From: Azoarcus sp.
GTDB taxonomy: Bacteria > Pseudomonadota > Gammaproteobacteria > Burkholderiales > Rhodocyclaceae
Direction: 5' to 3'
Length of the DNA stretch: 64,000 nucleotides
Assembly: GCA_031258965.1 (NCBI GenBank)
Contig: JAIRMC010000015.1
Coordinates: 1 to 64,000 of the forward strand
In this document: in pieces, positions 40,611 to 50,700 of the stretch
How positions within the stretch are numbered: position 1 is the first letter of the stretch
Layout: each line of letters begins with the position of its first letter
Program-made: the position numbers and the translations under genes
The notes under the pieces: generated by a model
Databases searched by the model: none
What the model saw: the letters and a program-made list of their open reading frames with translations, nothing else
Told to the model about the DNA's origin: nothing

Positions 40611-41777
40611 ATGATTCCCTACGGTCGCCAGGAAATCACAAGAGCGGATATCGAGGCCGTGGAAGCGGTTCTGCGCTCGGATTTCCTGACACAAGGCCCG
40701 ACGGTTCCCCGTTTTGAAGAAGCCGTGACAACCCGGACAGGAGCTTTGCACGCCGTTGCCGTCAACAGCGCCACTTCCGCCTTGCATCTTGCCTGCCTGG
40801 CGCTGGGACTAGGGCCGGGAGACTGGTTGTGGACTTCGCCCATTACCTTTGTCGCTTCCGCCAATTGCGCGCGTTATTGTGGTGCGGAGGTGGATTTCGT
40901 CGACATAGACCCACATACATACAACCTTTCCCCAAGAGCACTGGAACGAAAACTCGAAGAAGCCGGACGGGCCGGTCGTTTGCCAAAAATAGTAATCCCC
41001 GTGCATCTGTGCGGCCAGTCCTGCGACATGGCGGCGATCCACGCGCTGTCGCGGCGGTTTGGCTTTCGGATCATCGAAGACGCGTCGCACGCCATTGGCG
41101 GGCGTTACCGGAATGAACCCGTGGGAAATTGCCGGTACAGCGACATCACGGTATTCAGTTTCCATCCCGTCAAGATCATCACTACCGGCGAAGGCGGCAT
41201 GGCGCTGACAAATGACGCCGCGCTGGCCGGGGAAATGGCACTCCTGAGAAGCCACGGCATTACCCGCGACCCAGCGCAAATGACCCATGCGCCGGATGGC
41301 CCCTGGTATTACCAGCAGATCCGCCTGGGGTTCAATTACCGCATGACGGACATCCAAGCCGCCCTGGGCCTGAGCCAAATAGCGCGGCTGGAGGAATACG
41401 TGGCGCGCCGCCGGGAATTGGCCGCGCGATATGACCAATTATTGCAAGATTTGCCGCTCGCGCTGCCCTGGCAACATCCCGATGCGCATTCCACGTTTCA
41501 TTTGTATGTCGTGCGCCTGCGGCGGGATGGAATCCAGGTTTCGCACAGGCGGGTCTTCGAGTCCCTGCGCGAACAGGGGATAGGCGTCAACCTGCATTAC
41601 ATTCCTGTGCATACGCAGCCATATTACCGGGATCCAGGGTTTGAAAAAGGTGATTTCCCAAATGCGGAAACTTTCTACAGGGAAGCAATAACCCTGCCGC
41701 TCTATCCAGCACTGCAAGAAAAGAATTTGGCGTCGATAACAGAAGCTTTGGAAATCGCGCTTTGTACAGGAACATGA
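40611..41777 (+). CDS. pseC: UDP-4-amino-4,6-dideoxy-sugar aminotransferase
   Basis: MIPYGRQEITRADIEAVEAVLRSDFLTQGPTVPRFEEA, DASHAIGG, FSFHPVKIITTGEGGM. Confidence 0.92.
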   Translation: MIPYGRQEITRADIEAVEAVLRSDFLTQGPTVPRFEEAVTTRTGALHAVAVNSATSALHLACLALGLGPGDWLWTSPITFVASANCARYCGAEVDFVDIDPHTYNLSPRALERKLEEAGRAGRLPKIVIPVHLCGQSCDMAAIHALSRRFGFRIIEDASHAIGGRYRNEPVGNCRYSDITVFSFHPVKIITTGEGGMALTNDAALAGEMALLRSHGITRDPAQMTHAPDGPWYYQQIRLGFNYRMTDIQAALGLSQIARLEEYVARRRELAARYDQLLQDLPLALPWQHPDAHSTFHLYVVRLRRDGIQVSHRRVFESLREQGIGVNLHYIPVHTQPYYRDPGFEKGDFPNAETFYREAITLPLYPALQEKNLASITEALEIALCTGT

Positions 41778-41860
41778 TATGTTCGGAGAAGCTCTGATTA
41801 CTCATCAACCGGGAATTTTGCTTACACACATATACCAAATACGTAAACAGGCCCCGGACT

Positions 41861-41938
41861 GCGTCATTGCGAGGGCAGAAGCGATGCGGCAATCCATGTA
41901 GCCTCATGGATTGCTTCGCACGCCCGCAATAGCGACGG
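41861..41938. repeat. REP-like dispersed palindromic element, copy 1
   Basis: GCGTCATTGCGAGGGCAGAAGCGATGCGGCAATCCATGtagcctCATGGATTGC...; related copies at 50.7 and 52.6 kb. Confidence 0.65.
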
Positions 41939-42027
41939 GTTTTGCGTATTTTCTGAATTATTGGCTGTTGAGTAAACCCAAAGGCGTCAGAACAAATTCA
42001 CCGCTGTTTTGAGAAAACATATCACTG

Positions 42028-42909
42028 ATGCAAAGTAAACAAAAATTGGCGCTCGGCACGGCTCAGTTTGGTCTCTCCTATGGTGTGGCGAACCAAAATG
42101 GCAAGGTAGCTTTCAAAGAAGTACAAAGAATTTTGTCCAGGGCTAGGGAAGCAGCCATCCGGGTTCTGGACACCGCGATTGGCTATGGTGAAAGCGAAAT
42201 CGTATTGGGGAAAATCGGGATTTCCGATTTCCATGTGGTCAGTAAATTGCCGGGATTGCCGCCGGATTGTCCAGACATCGGGCAATGGGTACGGCGAGAA
42301 CTGGCAAATTCTCTGGCGCGATTGCGGATCGATCATCTGGAAGCCCTGCTCTTGCATCGTCCCGCCCAATTGCAAGAGGCGCGAGGCGAAGCGTTGTACA
42401 CGGCCTTGCGGGATGTCCAGGCGAGCGGCCTTGTCCGAAAAATCGGGATTTCCATCTATACGCCTGACGAACTGGATTTGTTGATGGCGCGTTTCGAGGT
42501 CGATCTGGTGCAGGCGCCCTTGAATCTTCTCGACCGGCGTCTTGTGGATTCGGGTTGGGCTGCGCGATTGACGGCGCGGAGCGTGGAATTGCATACCCGT
42601 TCCTGTTTTCTGCAAGGCTTACTGCTGATGTCGCCAACGGAGCGCCCGCCCGGATTCCAGCGGTTTGCCGCTTGTTGGCGCGATTGGGAAACATGGTTGC
42701 GTGACACGGGACTTTCTCCACTCAAGGCTTGTTTACGTTATGCGCTTTCACAGTCCGAAGCGCGACAGATCATTATCGGTATCGATTCCTCCACGCAGAT
42801 GGATGAAATTCTCGCGACTGCGGAAGAGGACGCCCTGCCGAATTTGCCCGTTTGGACGGAACCGCCAGACCCCTTGCTGTTGAATCCATCCTGCTGGAGC
42901 GCGTTATGA
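42028..42909 (+). CDS. Aldo/keto reductase family protein
   Basis: LALGTAQFGLSYGVANQNG, VLDTAIGYGESE, RLRIDHLEALLLHRP; overlaps the next start by 4 nt. Confidence 0.85.
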   Translation: MQSKQKLALGTAQFGLSYGVANQNGKVAFKEVQRILSRAREAAIRVLDTAIGYGESEIVLGKIGISDFHVVSKLPGLPPDCPDIGQWVRRELANSLARLRIDHLEALLLHRPAQLQEARGEALYTALRDVQASGLVRKIGISIYTPDELDLLMARFEVDLVQAPLNLLDRRLVDSGWAARLTARSVELHTRSCFLQGLLLMSPTERPPGFQRFAACWRDWETWLRDTGLSPLKACLRYALSQSEARQIIIGIDSSTQMDEILATAEEDALPNLPVWTEPPDPLLLNPSCWSAL

Positions 42910-44933
42910 AAACCGTTGCTATCGTCCAGGCGCGCATGGGTTCCACCCGGCTTCCCGGCAAGGTCATGAAGCGGATCAATGGGAAACCCTTGATCGAGCT
43001 TTTGCTGGCGCGCCTCGCCCACGCGAAGGAAGTCGACGAGATCGTGCTCGCGACTTCCCTGGAGGAAACAAACTGGCCCTTGGTCGCACATGTGGAATCG
43101 CTGGGCCATGCCTGCGAACGCGGCAGTGAAAACGACGTGCTTTCGCGCTATGTGGAAGCAGCGCGCGCGCATGGCGCGGATGTCGTGGTGCGCGTCACCG
43201 GCGACTGCCCGCTGGTCGATGCGGCGCTGGTGGATGAATGTATCTCCCGTTTCCGGGCCACGAGCGTTGATTATTACAGCAATACCGACCCGCCGACCTT
43301 TCCGGATGGCCTGGATATCGAGGTCATGCGATTTTCGGCTCTGGAACAGGCGAATGGTGAAACACAAAGCGCCTTTGACCGGGAACATGTCACCCCCTAT
43401 CTCCGGGAATCCGAAAAATTCAGCAAGGGCGTTTTGCAAAACGAACCTGATTTATCGACGCTGCGCTGGACGGTTGATGAACCGTCCGATTTCGAGGTGA
43501 TCGAAAAAATATTCGCGCATTTCGCGCCGGATATTTATTTCTCCTGGCAAGAAGTGCTGGCCTTGCAGGAAAAGCAGCCGGAAATTTTCGTGGCGAATCA
43601 ATCCATCCAACGTAATGAGGGCGTGAATCTGGGCAGAGGGCAAAAACTCTGGAAACGGGCGAAACGGGTCATTCCCGGCGGCAACATGCTGCTTTCCAAA
43701 CGGGCGGAAATGTTCCTGCCGGAACGCTGGCCCGCCTATTTCGAAAAGGCAAGAGGTTGCCGGGTATGGGATCTGGATGGCAACGAATATATCGACATGT
43801 CTATCATGGGAATCGGCACCAACACGCTTGGCTACGGGCACCCGGAAGTCGACGGCGCGGTTCGCCAAACGATCGACAAGGGTAACATGTCCACCTTCAA
43901 TTGTCCCGAGGAAGTGTATCTCGCGGAAAAACTGCTGGAATTGCACCCGTGGGCGGACATGGCGCGTTTTGCCCGTTCCGGCGGCGAGGCCAACGCCATC
44001 GCCATCCGTATCGCCCGGGCGGCTTCCGGCAGGGATAAAGTCGCCATTTGCGGCTATCACGGCTGGCATGACTGGTATTTGTCTGTCAATCTAGGTGACG
44101 AAAAGGGCCTGGACGGCCATCTGCTCCCCGGTCTTGAGCCAAACGGCGTGCCGCGCAATCTACGTGGCACGGTATTTCCATTTGGATACAACAATTACGA
44201 AGAGCTTGAGGCGCTGGTGGAAAGCTACGACATCGGCGTCATCAAAATGGAAGTCATGCGCAATGATGGTCCGAAAAACGACTTCCTGCAAAAAGCGCGC
44301 GCCCTGGCAACGCGCAGAAATATTGTGCTGATTTTCGATGAATGCACTTCCGGTTTCCGGGAGACCTTTGGCGGATTGCACAAAAAATATGGCGTCGAAC
44401 CGGACATGGCAATCTTTGGCAAGGCGCTAGGCAATGGTTATGCCATTACGGCGGTCATTGGGCGGCGCGGGATCATGGAGGCGGCGCAATCGACCTTCAT
44501 CAGTTCGACGTTCTGGACGGAACGCATCGGCCCCGCCGCCGCGCTGGCGACATTGAAGGTCATGGAAAGAATGTCTTCCTGGGAAATCATCACGGCTACC
44601 GGGAATGAGATTCGCGGGAAATGGCAGGCGCTAGCCGATCGGTACGGCTTGAAGATCGCGCATTGGGGCTTGCCCGCATTGACGGGATATACCTTCCAGA
44701 GCGCGAACTCGCTGGCGTACAAGACGCTGGTCACCCAGGAGATGCTGGCGAAAGGCTTTCTCGCAGGCAACAGCGTCTATGTATGCACCGAACACACACC
44801 GGAAATCGTGGAAGCCTATCTTATCGCGCTGGATCCGGTTTTCGCCCGGATTCGGGAATGCGAGGAGGGACGCGACATCCACGAACTGCTCAAGGGGCCG
44901 GTTTGCCATGGCGGCTTCAAGCGGTTAAATTGA
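42906..44933 (+). CDS. Fusion: N-terminal SpsF-type cytidylyltransferase plus C-terminal glutamate-1-semialdehyde aminotransferase-like domain
   Basis: MKTVAIVQARMGSTRLPGKVMKRINGKPL; then KRVIPGGNMLLSKR...DGNEYIDMSIMGIGTNTLGYGHP...FDECTSGFRETFGG...FGKALGNGYAITAVIG. Confidence 0.88.
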   Translation: MKTVAIVQARMGSTRLPGKVMKRINGKPLIELLLARLAHAKEVDEIVLATSLEETNWPLVAHVESLGHACERGSENDVLSRYVEAARAHGADVVVRVTGDCPLVDAALVDECISRFRATSVDYYSNTDPPTFPDGLDIEVMRFSALEQANGETQSAFDREHVTPYLRESEKFSKGVLQNEPDLSTLRWTVDEPSDFEVIEKIFAHFAPDIYFSWQEVLALQEKQPEIFVANQSIQRNEGVNLGRGQKLWKRAKRVIPGGNMLLSKRAEMFLPERWPAYFEKARGCRVWDLDGNEYIDMSIMGIGTNTLGYGHPEVDGAVRQTIDKGNMSTFNCPEEVYLAEKLLELHPWADMARFARSGGEANAIAIRIARAASGRDKVAICGYHGWHDWYLSVNLGDEKGLDGHLLPGLEPNGVPRNLRGTVFPFGYNNYEELEALVESYDIGVIKMEVMRNDGPKNDFLQKARALATRRNIVLIFDECTSGFRETFGGLHKKYGVEPDMAIFGKALGNGYAITAVIGRRGIMEAAQSTFISSTFWTERIGPAAALATLKVMERMSSWEIITATGNEIRGKWQALADRYGLKIAHWGLPALTGYTFQSANSLAYKTLVTQEMLAKGFLAGNSVYVCTEHTPEIVEAYLIALDPVFARIRECEEGRDIHELLKGPVCHGGFKRLN

Positions 44934-44941
44934 GTATCGTC

Positions 44942-46003
44942 ATGGACGAAAGGACGCACCCGAAACTTCTATTTCGGACTATCTTTGAAGACGCGGGTTT
45001 TTCGGTCGCCTTTCGGCAAGATGCTCGGGATTCATGGGAAAGTGTTCTGGAACAGTGCCGGTATGTCCCGGTATCTTATACGTCGCGTATGCAGGATTAT
45101 CAATGGGCGTACTACAAGGGGTTTGATGAAAGCTGCGAGGAAATATCGGTCGTGATCTCCCGCCATCACAAGCCTTGCGCGGTCTGGCCGCTCATGTACA
45201 GAGGAACGGACGGTTCCCTGACCTCGTCGGGCGAGCCTCTGTTTCCTCCCATGTTTTGCGGCGATTCCGGGAAAATCACAAAGTCCGTGCTTGCTTGCTG
45301 CCATGATGCGGCGGTCGCTCATGCGCGAAACAGGAAAATGTCCGCGTATACAGGACAAGATGTTTTCATGGGAACAGAAGGTTCGGGACTGGGAGAATGG
45401 TATCTCCATGCCATGAAATCCTCTGGAAAATCGGGGGGGGTACGCCATGCCGCTTTCGCCGATTTGCGCCAACCACTCGCGGATATCTGGTCTTCTCTGC
45501 GGAAAAGTTATAAATCCTTGATACATTCCGGCGATAGACTGTGGCGCGGGGGTATTCTCCTGGAGCGTGGCAATGAAGATGTCTGGGAAGAATTCAGATC
45601 ATTGCACAGGGAAGTGTCAGGGAGGCAAACCCGCTCGCTGGAGAGCTGGAATATCCAGCATGAAGCCATTGTGTCCGGAGAGGCGTTCCTGATTTATTTG
45701 AAGGACGAAAACGGGCGCATGGTCGGCGGCGGTCTTTTTCATGTCAGTAGGGATGAAGGGGTTTATGCTGTCGGCGCGTATGACCGCTCCCTATTCGACA
45801 GGCCCATTGGCCATGTCGTGCAATGGAAGGCCATGACGGAAATGAAGCGGCGTGGATTGCATTGGTATAAGATAGGCATGATCTCCCATCCCGGAGATCG
45901 CCCCAAACCTACGGACAAGGAGCTTTCCATTTCTCACTTCAAGGAGGGTTTCGCGACCCATCACTTCGCGGCGCTTCGCTTTGAGTGTCCTGTTTGGCCA
46001 TGA
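44942..46003 (+). CDS. FemAB/GNAT-like acyltransferase, contains a G8 tract (45433-45440)
   Basis: DIWSSLRKSYKSLIHSG...WNIQHEAIVSGEAFLIYLKDENGRMVGGGLFHVS...YDRSLFDRPIGHVVQWKAM FemAB-like pattern. Confidence 0.6.
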   Translation: MDERTHPKLLFRTIFEDAGFSVAFRQDARDSWESVLEQCRYVPVSYTSRMQDYQWAYYKGFDESCEEISVVISRHHKPCAVWPLMYRGTDGSLTSSGEPLFPPMFCGDSGKITKSVLACCHDAAVAHARNRKMSAYTGQDVFMGTEGSGLGEWYLHAMKSSGKSGGVRHAAFADLRQPLADIWSSLRKSYKSLIHSGDRLWRGGILLERGNEDVWEEFRSLHREVSGRQTRSLESWNIQHEAIVSGEAFLIYLKDENGRMVGGGLFHVSRDEGVYAVGAYDRSLFDRPIGHVVQWKAMTEMKRRGLHWYKIGMISHPGDRPKPTDKELSISHFKEGFATHHFAALRFECPVWP

Positions 46004-46740
46004 GAGAAAGAAAAATGACTGAAAAATTACCGGAATGGAACGCCGCCAAGGTTTTCTATGATACCGCTTATTCAAGCGAGGGGATTTCCGCGCAGCGGCG
46101 CTATCCGAATGAAGAGCTTTGCCGATTCATTGGCCGTCATTTTCATCATTTATCCCATGATGAAAAAAGAGGGATCCGGATTTTGGAAACCGGATGCGGC
46201 AGTGGCGCGAATCTGTGGATGCTGGCAAGGGAAGGTATGGAAACCCATGGTCTTGATTTATCCGGGGCGTCATTGCGTCTTGCCAAGGAAATGCTGGCTT
46301 CGCATGGCGTGAGCGCGCGTCTCCAGGAAGGCGACATGACCCGTCTAGATTACCCGAATGATTTCTTCGATGCCGTGGTGGATGTGTTTTCGAGCTACTG
46401 TCTTACGCAGAACCACGGGGAACAATATATCCGGGAGGTATGGAGGGTATTACGTCACGGCGGATTGTTCTTTTCCTATTTCCCGGATAAATCATCCGAC
46501 GCTTTCAATAACCATGCTCCCTCCACCATGCTTGACGAAGACACATTGAATGGCGTACACAGAAAAAATTCCCCTTATTACGGCAATGCGTATCCTTTCC
46601 GCTTCATGACGCAGCAAGAATACAGTGATCTCTTGATGTCCCATGGTTTTGAGGTGCCATATTGCGAGACAGTCAGCAGGAGCTACAGAAGGGGAAAGGA
46701 AATTTTCGCGTTCGTGACTATCGAAGGGAAAAAGCAATGA
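46000..46740 (+). CDS. Class I SAM-dependent methyltransferase
   Basis: IRILETGCGSGANLWMLAREGMETHGLDLSGASLRLAKEML, DAVVDVFSSYCL. Confidence 0.85.
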   Translation: MRERKMTEKLPEWNAAKVFYDTAYSSEGISAQRRYPNEELCRFIGRHFHHLSHDEKRGIRILETGCGSGANLWMLAREGMETHGLDLSGASLRLAKEMLASHGVSARLQEGDMTRLDYPNDFFDAVVDVFSSYCLTQNHGEQYIREVWRVLRHGGLFFSYFPDKSSDAFNNHAPSTMLDEDTLNGVHRKNSPYYGNAYPFRFMTQQEYSDLLMSHGFEVPYCETVSRSYRRGKEIFAFVTIEGKKQ

Positions 46741-46759
46741 AAAGTGGCGAAAAATCCCC

Positions 46760-48328
46760 ATGAAAATCGTTTTCCGCGTCGACGCTTCCTCCATGATGGG
46801 CACGGGCCATGTCATGCGTTGCCTGACCCTGGCCGACGCCCTGGCGGCGAGTGGCGCGAAGTGCCATTTTTTCTGCCGCGAACATCCGGGAAACCTGGTG
46901 GAATGGATACAGAAGACGGGCTATCCAGTGGAAACGCTGCCTTTGTCGGAAAAAAAGGACGCGGATTTGTTTCATTCCCACTGGTTGGGCGCGACGCGGG
47001 AAGAAGACGCGACGGCCTGTGCCGCGCTTCTCGCGCAAAATCCTCCGGTGGATTGGCTGATCGTTGACCATTACGCGCTGGAGGAACATTGGGAAAAAGC
47101 CCTGCACCCTCATTGTCGAAATCTCATGGTCATCGACGATCTGGCCGACCGGCGGCACGATTGCAGCTTGTTGCTGGATCAGAATCTGGTAGCCAATTGG
47201 GAACATCGCTACGATGCCCTTTTGCCAGAATCATGCGGACGCATGCTGGGGCCGCGCTATGCCCTGTTGCAACCGCAGTACGCGGAACTTCATGACCGGA
47301 TTCCCCCGCGCGAAGGAAAAGTTCGCAGAATAATAGCATATTTCGGCGGTGTCGACGCGCATGACCTTTCCGGCATGGCCGTGGATGCCTTCCTGTCCCT
47401 CGAACATCCGGAAATCGCGTTGGATGTAGTCATCCATCCCACGATTCCCCATACCGCCGCGCTTCGGGAAAAAGCGGCGCGCTATCCACGCATCACGCTT
47501 CATGAAAACCTTCCCAGCCTTGCGTCCCTGATGGCCAGGGCGGATTTGGCCATTGGTGCATGTGGGGCGACTTCCTGGGAACGCTGTTGCCTGGGGCTGC
47601 CCACTTTGGCCGTGACCTTGGCGGAAAACCAGCGCCCCATTGCGGCCCAATTGCATGAGCGAGGATTGATCCACTGGCTGGGCGACGCCCCGGAAATCAC
47701 CCCGGCAATTCTGTCGCAAGCCTTGAGGGAAATCATTCCCCAAGGATTGCCGGCCATGTCGGAAGCCTGTCGCGCCCTGGTGGATGGCAGGGGAACCGGG
47801 CGGGTGACAAGCTTGCTGACGATCAATCGGGAAACGCCGCTTGTCGCGCGCCCGGCCAAATGGAAAGACGAAAATTTGCTGCTCGAATGGGCCAACGACC
47901 CCTTGGTTCGGAAGAACAGTTTTCACTCGGAGACCATCGACAGAAACACGCACCGCAAATGGTTCAGGGAACGTTTACGTGAATTCGGGCAATCAAGGCT
48001 CTATATCGTCGAAACAGAATCCGGATTTCCTGTGGGACAGGTGCGTTTTGATCGTCTGGGCCAGGAATGGGAAATGGATTACAGCTTGGATGCTCGCCTG
48101 CGTCGGCGTCATCTGGGGCGTTCTCTGCTCAGGACGGCGCTTTTGAAGTTTCGCCAGGAAATAGACACCCCATTGATTCTGGCGCGAGTAAAAGAAAACA
48201 ATCCGGGATCATGCCGCATTTTTGAAAGCCTGGGCTTTGATAGACAAAATGAATTAAACTCCCCCCCCCTGTACACCCCGGGGGTGGGGTATCGCTATAT
48301 GCTCGAACGCTGCTTCCTGGATAAATGA
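46760..48328 (+). CDS. pseG: PseG-PseH fusion: UDP-sugar hydrolase plus GNAT N-acetyltransferase
   Basis: MKIVFRVDASSMMGTGHVMRCLTLADAL (PseG); ADLAIGACGATSWERCCLGLP; C-terminal GNAT WKDENLLLEWANDPLVRKNSF...RRRHLGRSLLRTALLKF...NPGSCRIFESLGF. Confidence 0.88.
   Translation: MKIVFRVDASSMMGTGHVMRCLTLADALAASGAKCHFFCREHPGNLVEWIQKTGYPVETLPLSEKKDADLFHSHWLGATREEDATACAALLAQNPPVDWLIVDHYALEEHWEKALHPHCRNLMVIDDLADRRHDCSLLLDQNLVANWEHRYDALLPESCGRMLGPRYALLQPQYAELHDRIPPREGKVRRIIAYFGGVDAHDLSGMAVDAFLSLEHPEIALDVVIHPTIPHTAALREKAARYPRITLHENLPSLASLMARADLAIGACGATSWERCCLGLPTLAVTLAENQRPIAAQLHERGLIHWLGDAPEITPAILSQALREIIPQGLPAMSEACRALVDGRGTGRVTSLLTINRETPLVARPAKWKDENLLLEWANDPLVRKNSFHSETIDRNTHRKWFRERLREFGQSRLYIVETESGFPVGQVRFDRLGQEWEMDYSLDARLRRRHLGRSLLRTALLKFRQEIDTPLILARVKENNPGSCRIFESLGFDRQNELNSPPLYTPGVGYRYMLERCFLDK
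48261..48269. repeat. C9 homopolymer at the pseGH/formyltransferase junction
   Basis: AACTCCCCCCCCCTGTAC read directly; count agrees with the translated frame NSPPLY. Confidence 0.95.
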
Positions 48329-48341
48329 GGAAATTCCTGAT

Positions 48342-48974
48342 TTGCTGCTGGATTTGTGGGCGAAAGGGCATCGCATGACCTGGGGGCATCAGGCCGAGGC
48401 GTTGCCCGGCGGCGATCTGTGTTTTTACCTGGGCTATGGAAAGATCGTCGACAGGGTGACTCGCGACCGTTACCAACACAATCTCATCGTGCATGAAAGC
48501 GCTTTGCCGGAAGGAAAAGGCTGGTCGCCCATGACTTGGCAAATACTGGCAGGAAAAAACCAGTTTACCGTTAGTCTGTTTGAGGCCGTGGATGAAGTGG
48601 ACGCCGGGCCGATCTATTTGCAGGAAACCTTCCATTTGCAGGGTACGGAACTGGTATCCGAATGGCGTGCCCTGCAAGCCAAAATGACGCGAAAGTTGTG
48701 CAGCACCTTTATTTCGGAATATCCAGCGGTATTGAATCTCGCCCATCGGCAAGAAGGGAAGGAAAGTTTCTACCCTCGCCGTACCCCGAAGGACAGCCGC
48801 CTGAATCCGGATCGTCCGCTGAAAGAGCAATTCGACCTCCTGCGTGTTGTCGATAACGAACGTTATCCCGCCTATTTTGAAATTGGGGGGAGGGAATATA
48901 TACTCTTCATCTCCAGAAAATCCCAAAAACTTGACATCCACGATAAGGCGTTTCAGGGAGATGAAAACTCATGA
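48342..48974 (+). CDS. Formyltransferase-like protein; the conserved N-terminus extends upstream without a start codon in this frame
   Basis: ALPGGDLCFYLGYGKIV...NLIVHESALPEGKGWSPMTWQILAGKNQFTVSLFEAVDEVDAGPIYLQ; upstream same-frame peptide GIAICSNAASWINEEIP. Confidence 0.7.
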   Translation: MLLDLWAKGHRMTWGHQAEALPGGDLCFYLGYGKIVDRVTRDRYQHNLIVHESALPEGKGWSPMTWQILAGKNQFTVSLFEAVDEVDAGPIYLQETFHLQGTELVSEWRALQAKMTRKLCSTFISEYPAVLNLAHRQEGKESFYPRRTPKDSRLNPDRPLKEQFDLLRVVDNERYPAYFEIGGREYILFISRKSQKLDIHDKAFQGDENS

Positions 48975-49175
48975 TTTGTCACAAATACTGATCAGGAGAA
49001 ACCATCCAAACATTCGCAAGAATATGTATTCATGCCGTATCATCAGCCCTGAAGAACACATAGCTTGATGGGGAAAGGTCAGCAGATCAAACTTTTGGAG
49101 CGCTTGGAGCAGATGAACAAATTGAGGCCAAGGTTTCCACTTCGCTCGACGATCTTCAGTAATCCGGGAACTGAA

Positions 49176-49861
49176 ATGCAAAATGCCAAGATCTACTTCA
49201 TCGCAAGCGTCAAGGAATGGCATCGTCCGGCCTTCGAGGAGATGGCTTTGTCTTACGGGGGGGGGGCACATGGTATTTTGTAAGCTCGCCCCAGGCGCTT
49301 GGCGAAGCCCTGGCGCGTGTCGTGCCGCGCTATATTTTCTTTTTGCACTGGAACGAAAAGGTTCCCCGGGAAATCTGGTCGCGGATCGAATGTGTCTGTT
49401 TTCACATGACCGACGTGCCCTATGGCCGTGGCGGAAGCCCCTTGCAGAATCTCGTCGTGCGCGGATACAGGGAGACAAAATTATCCGCCCTGCGCATGGT
49501 GGAGGAACTGGATGCCGGGCCGGTATATGTGAAGACGCCCCTGTCTCTTTCGGGCCGCGCCGAGGAAATCTATCTGGAAGCCGGAAGAAAGAGCCTGGAG
49601 CTGGCTCGCTGGATCGCCGAAGAAGAACCCGACCCCACGCCGCAACAGGGCGAAGCGGTCGTCTTCAAACGGCGCGCGCCGGCACAAAGCCTTCTGCCCG
49701 ATCATGGAGATATATCACGTCTTTACGATCACATCCGCATGCTGGACGCGTCGGGCTATCCCCTCGCCTTCGTGGAGCATGGGGCTTTCCGGATCGAGTT
49801 CTTTCACGCAAACCTGGAGAACGGGGAGGTGCGCGCAAGCGTGGTGATTCGCGGAAAATAG
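49176..49861 (+). pseudogene. Second formyltransferase-like gene, split by a G10 tract (frame OFF in this assembly)
   Basis: MQNAKIYFIASVKEWHRPAFEEMALSYGG in one frame; GTWYFVSSPQALGEALARVVPRYIFFLHWNEKVP...CVCFHMTDVPYGRGGSPLQNLVVRGYRETKLSALRMVEELDAGPVYVK in another. Confidence 0.85.
49257..49266. repeat. G10 homopolymer inside the second formyltransferase gene
   Basis: TCTTACGGGGGGGGGGCACATGG read directly. Confidence 0.95.
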
Positions 49862-49900
49862 CCTCCTCCCAACCAGTCATTCAAACTGTTGGAGGACGGA

Positions 49901-50641
49901 ATGAATAACGAAAATAACACGCCCGAGCGTCTGGCCTTGCGTATTCAATCCAATGCGCGGGGTGACAGGGACCTTGAGGAATTTATCATCGAAATGGCAA
50001 ATCCCGACGAGAATGATGACGTATTGGAAATCGGTTGCGGTTCTGGAAAGCAAATGCGTATTGTCGCCCCTATGGTTCATTCCATGCTGTGCATTGATAT
50101 CTCACAGGATTTAATAGATCTCATCCAGGAATCGGGAACGCCGGAGAACGTGCGATTGATGAGACTCAACATGGATGAATCGCCGAAAGCGCTGACAGGA
50201 AAATACTCGCTAATCTACTCTGTTTATGCGCTTTACTACAGCCGAGATGTAAATGCATTGATAAACGATCTCACGAGGAAAATTCTTGCGGCGGATGGCC
50301 GTTTTCTTTGTGTAGCTCCAGATGAGGAAAATAATCGACAATGGTTCGAGGATTTGGCAAGCATGTTTGTAATTCCGGAGGAAATTTCTCGCTCTCCATT
50401 TGTCAGCCGTGGTGCGATATTGCCCGCAATGTTGAATACATTTCGCTCAACATCGTGCCATCGTTTCGAAAATACCCTGACGTTCAATCGCACGGACGAT
50501 CTGATGAAGTATTATGATGGATGTGCCTATTGCCCTGGGGAGAAGCGTACCCAAGCGGAAAAGTTCTTTGCGCGCAAGATTGCGTCAGATGGTGTTTACA
50601 AAATAAGGAAACACGCCTTGGGCATGCTGGGGCGTTGTTGA
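49901..50641 (+). CDS. Class I SAM-dependent methyltransferase
   Basis: DDVLEIGCGSGKQMRIVAPMVHSMLCIDISQDLIDL, LIYSVYALYYSRDV. Confidence 0.85.
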   Translation: MNNENNTPERLALRIQSNARGDRDLEEFIIEMANPDENDDVLEIGCGSGKQMRIVAPMVHSMLCIDISQDLIDLIQESGTPENVRLMRLNMDESPKALTGKYSLIYSVYALYYSRDVNALINDLTRKILAADGRFLCVAPDEENNRQWFEDLASMFVIPEEISRSPFVSRGAILPAMLNTFRSTSCHRFENTLTFNRTDDLMKYYDGCAYCPGEKRTQAEKFFARKIASDGVYKIRKHALGMLGRC

Positions 50642-50700
50642 GACAATTTGTGGAAACCCTGATTGGAGCAGTTTCTGTTCAAATGCTGACACTACCGGCC

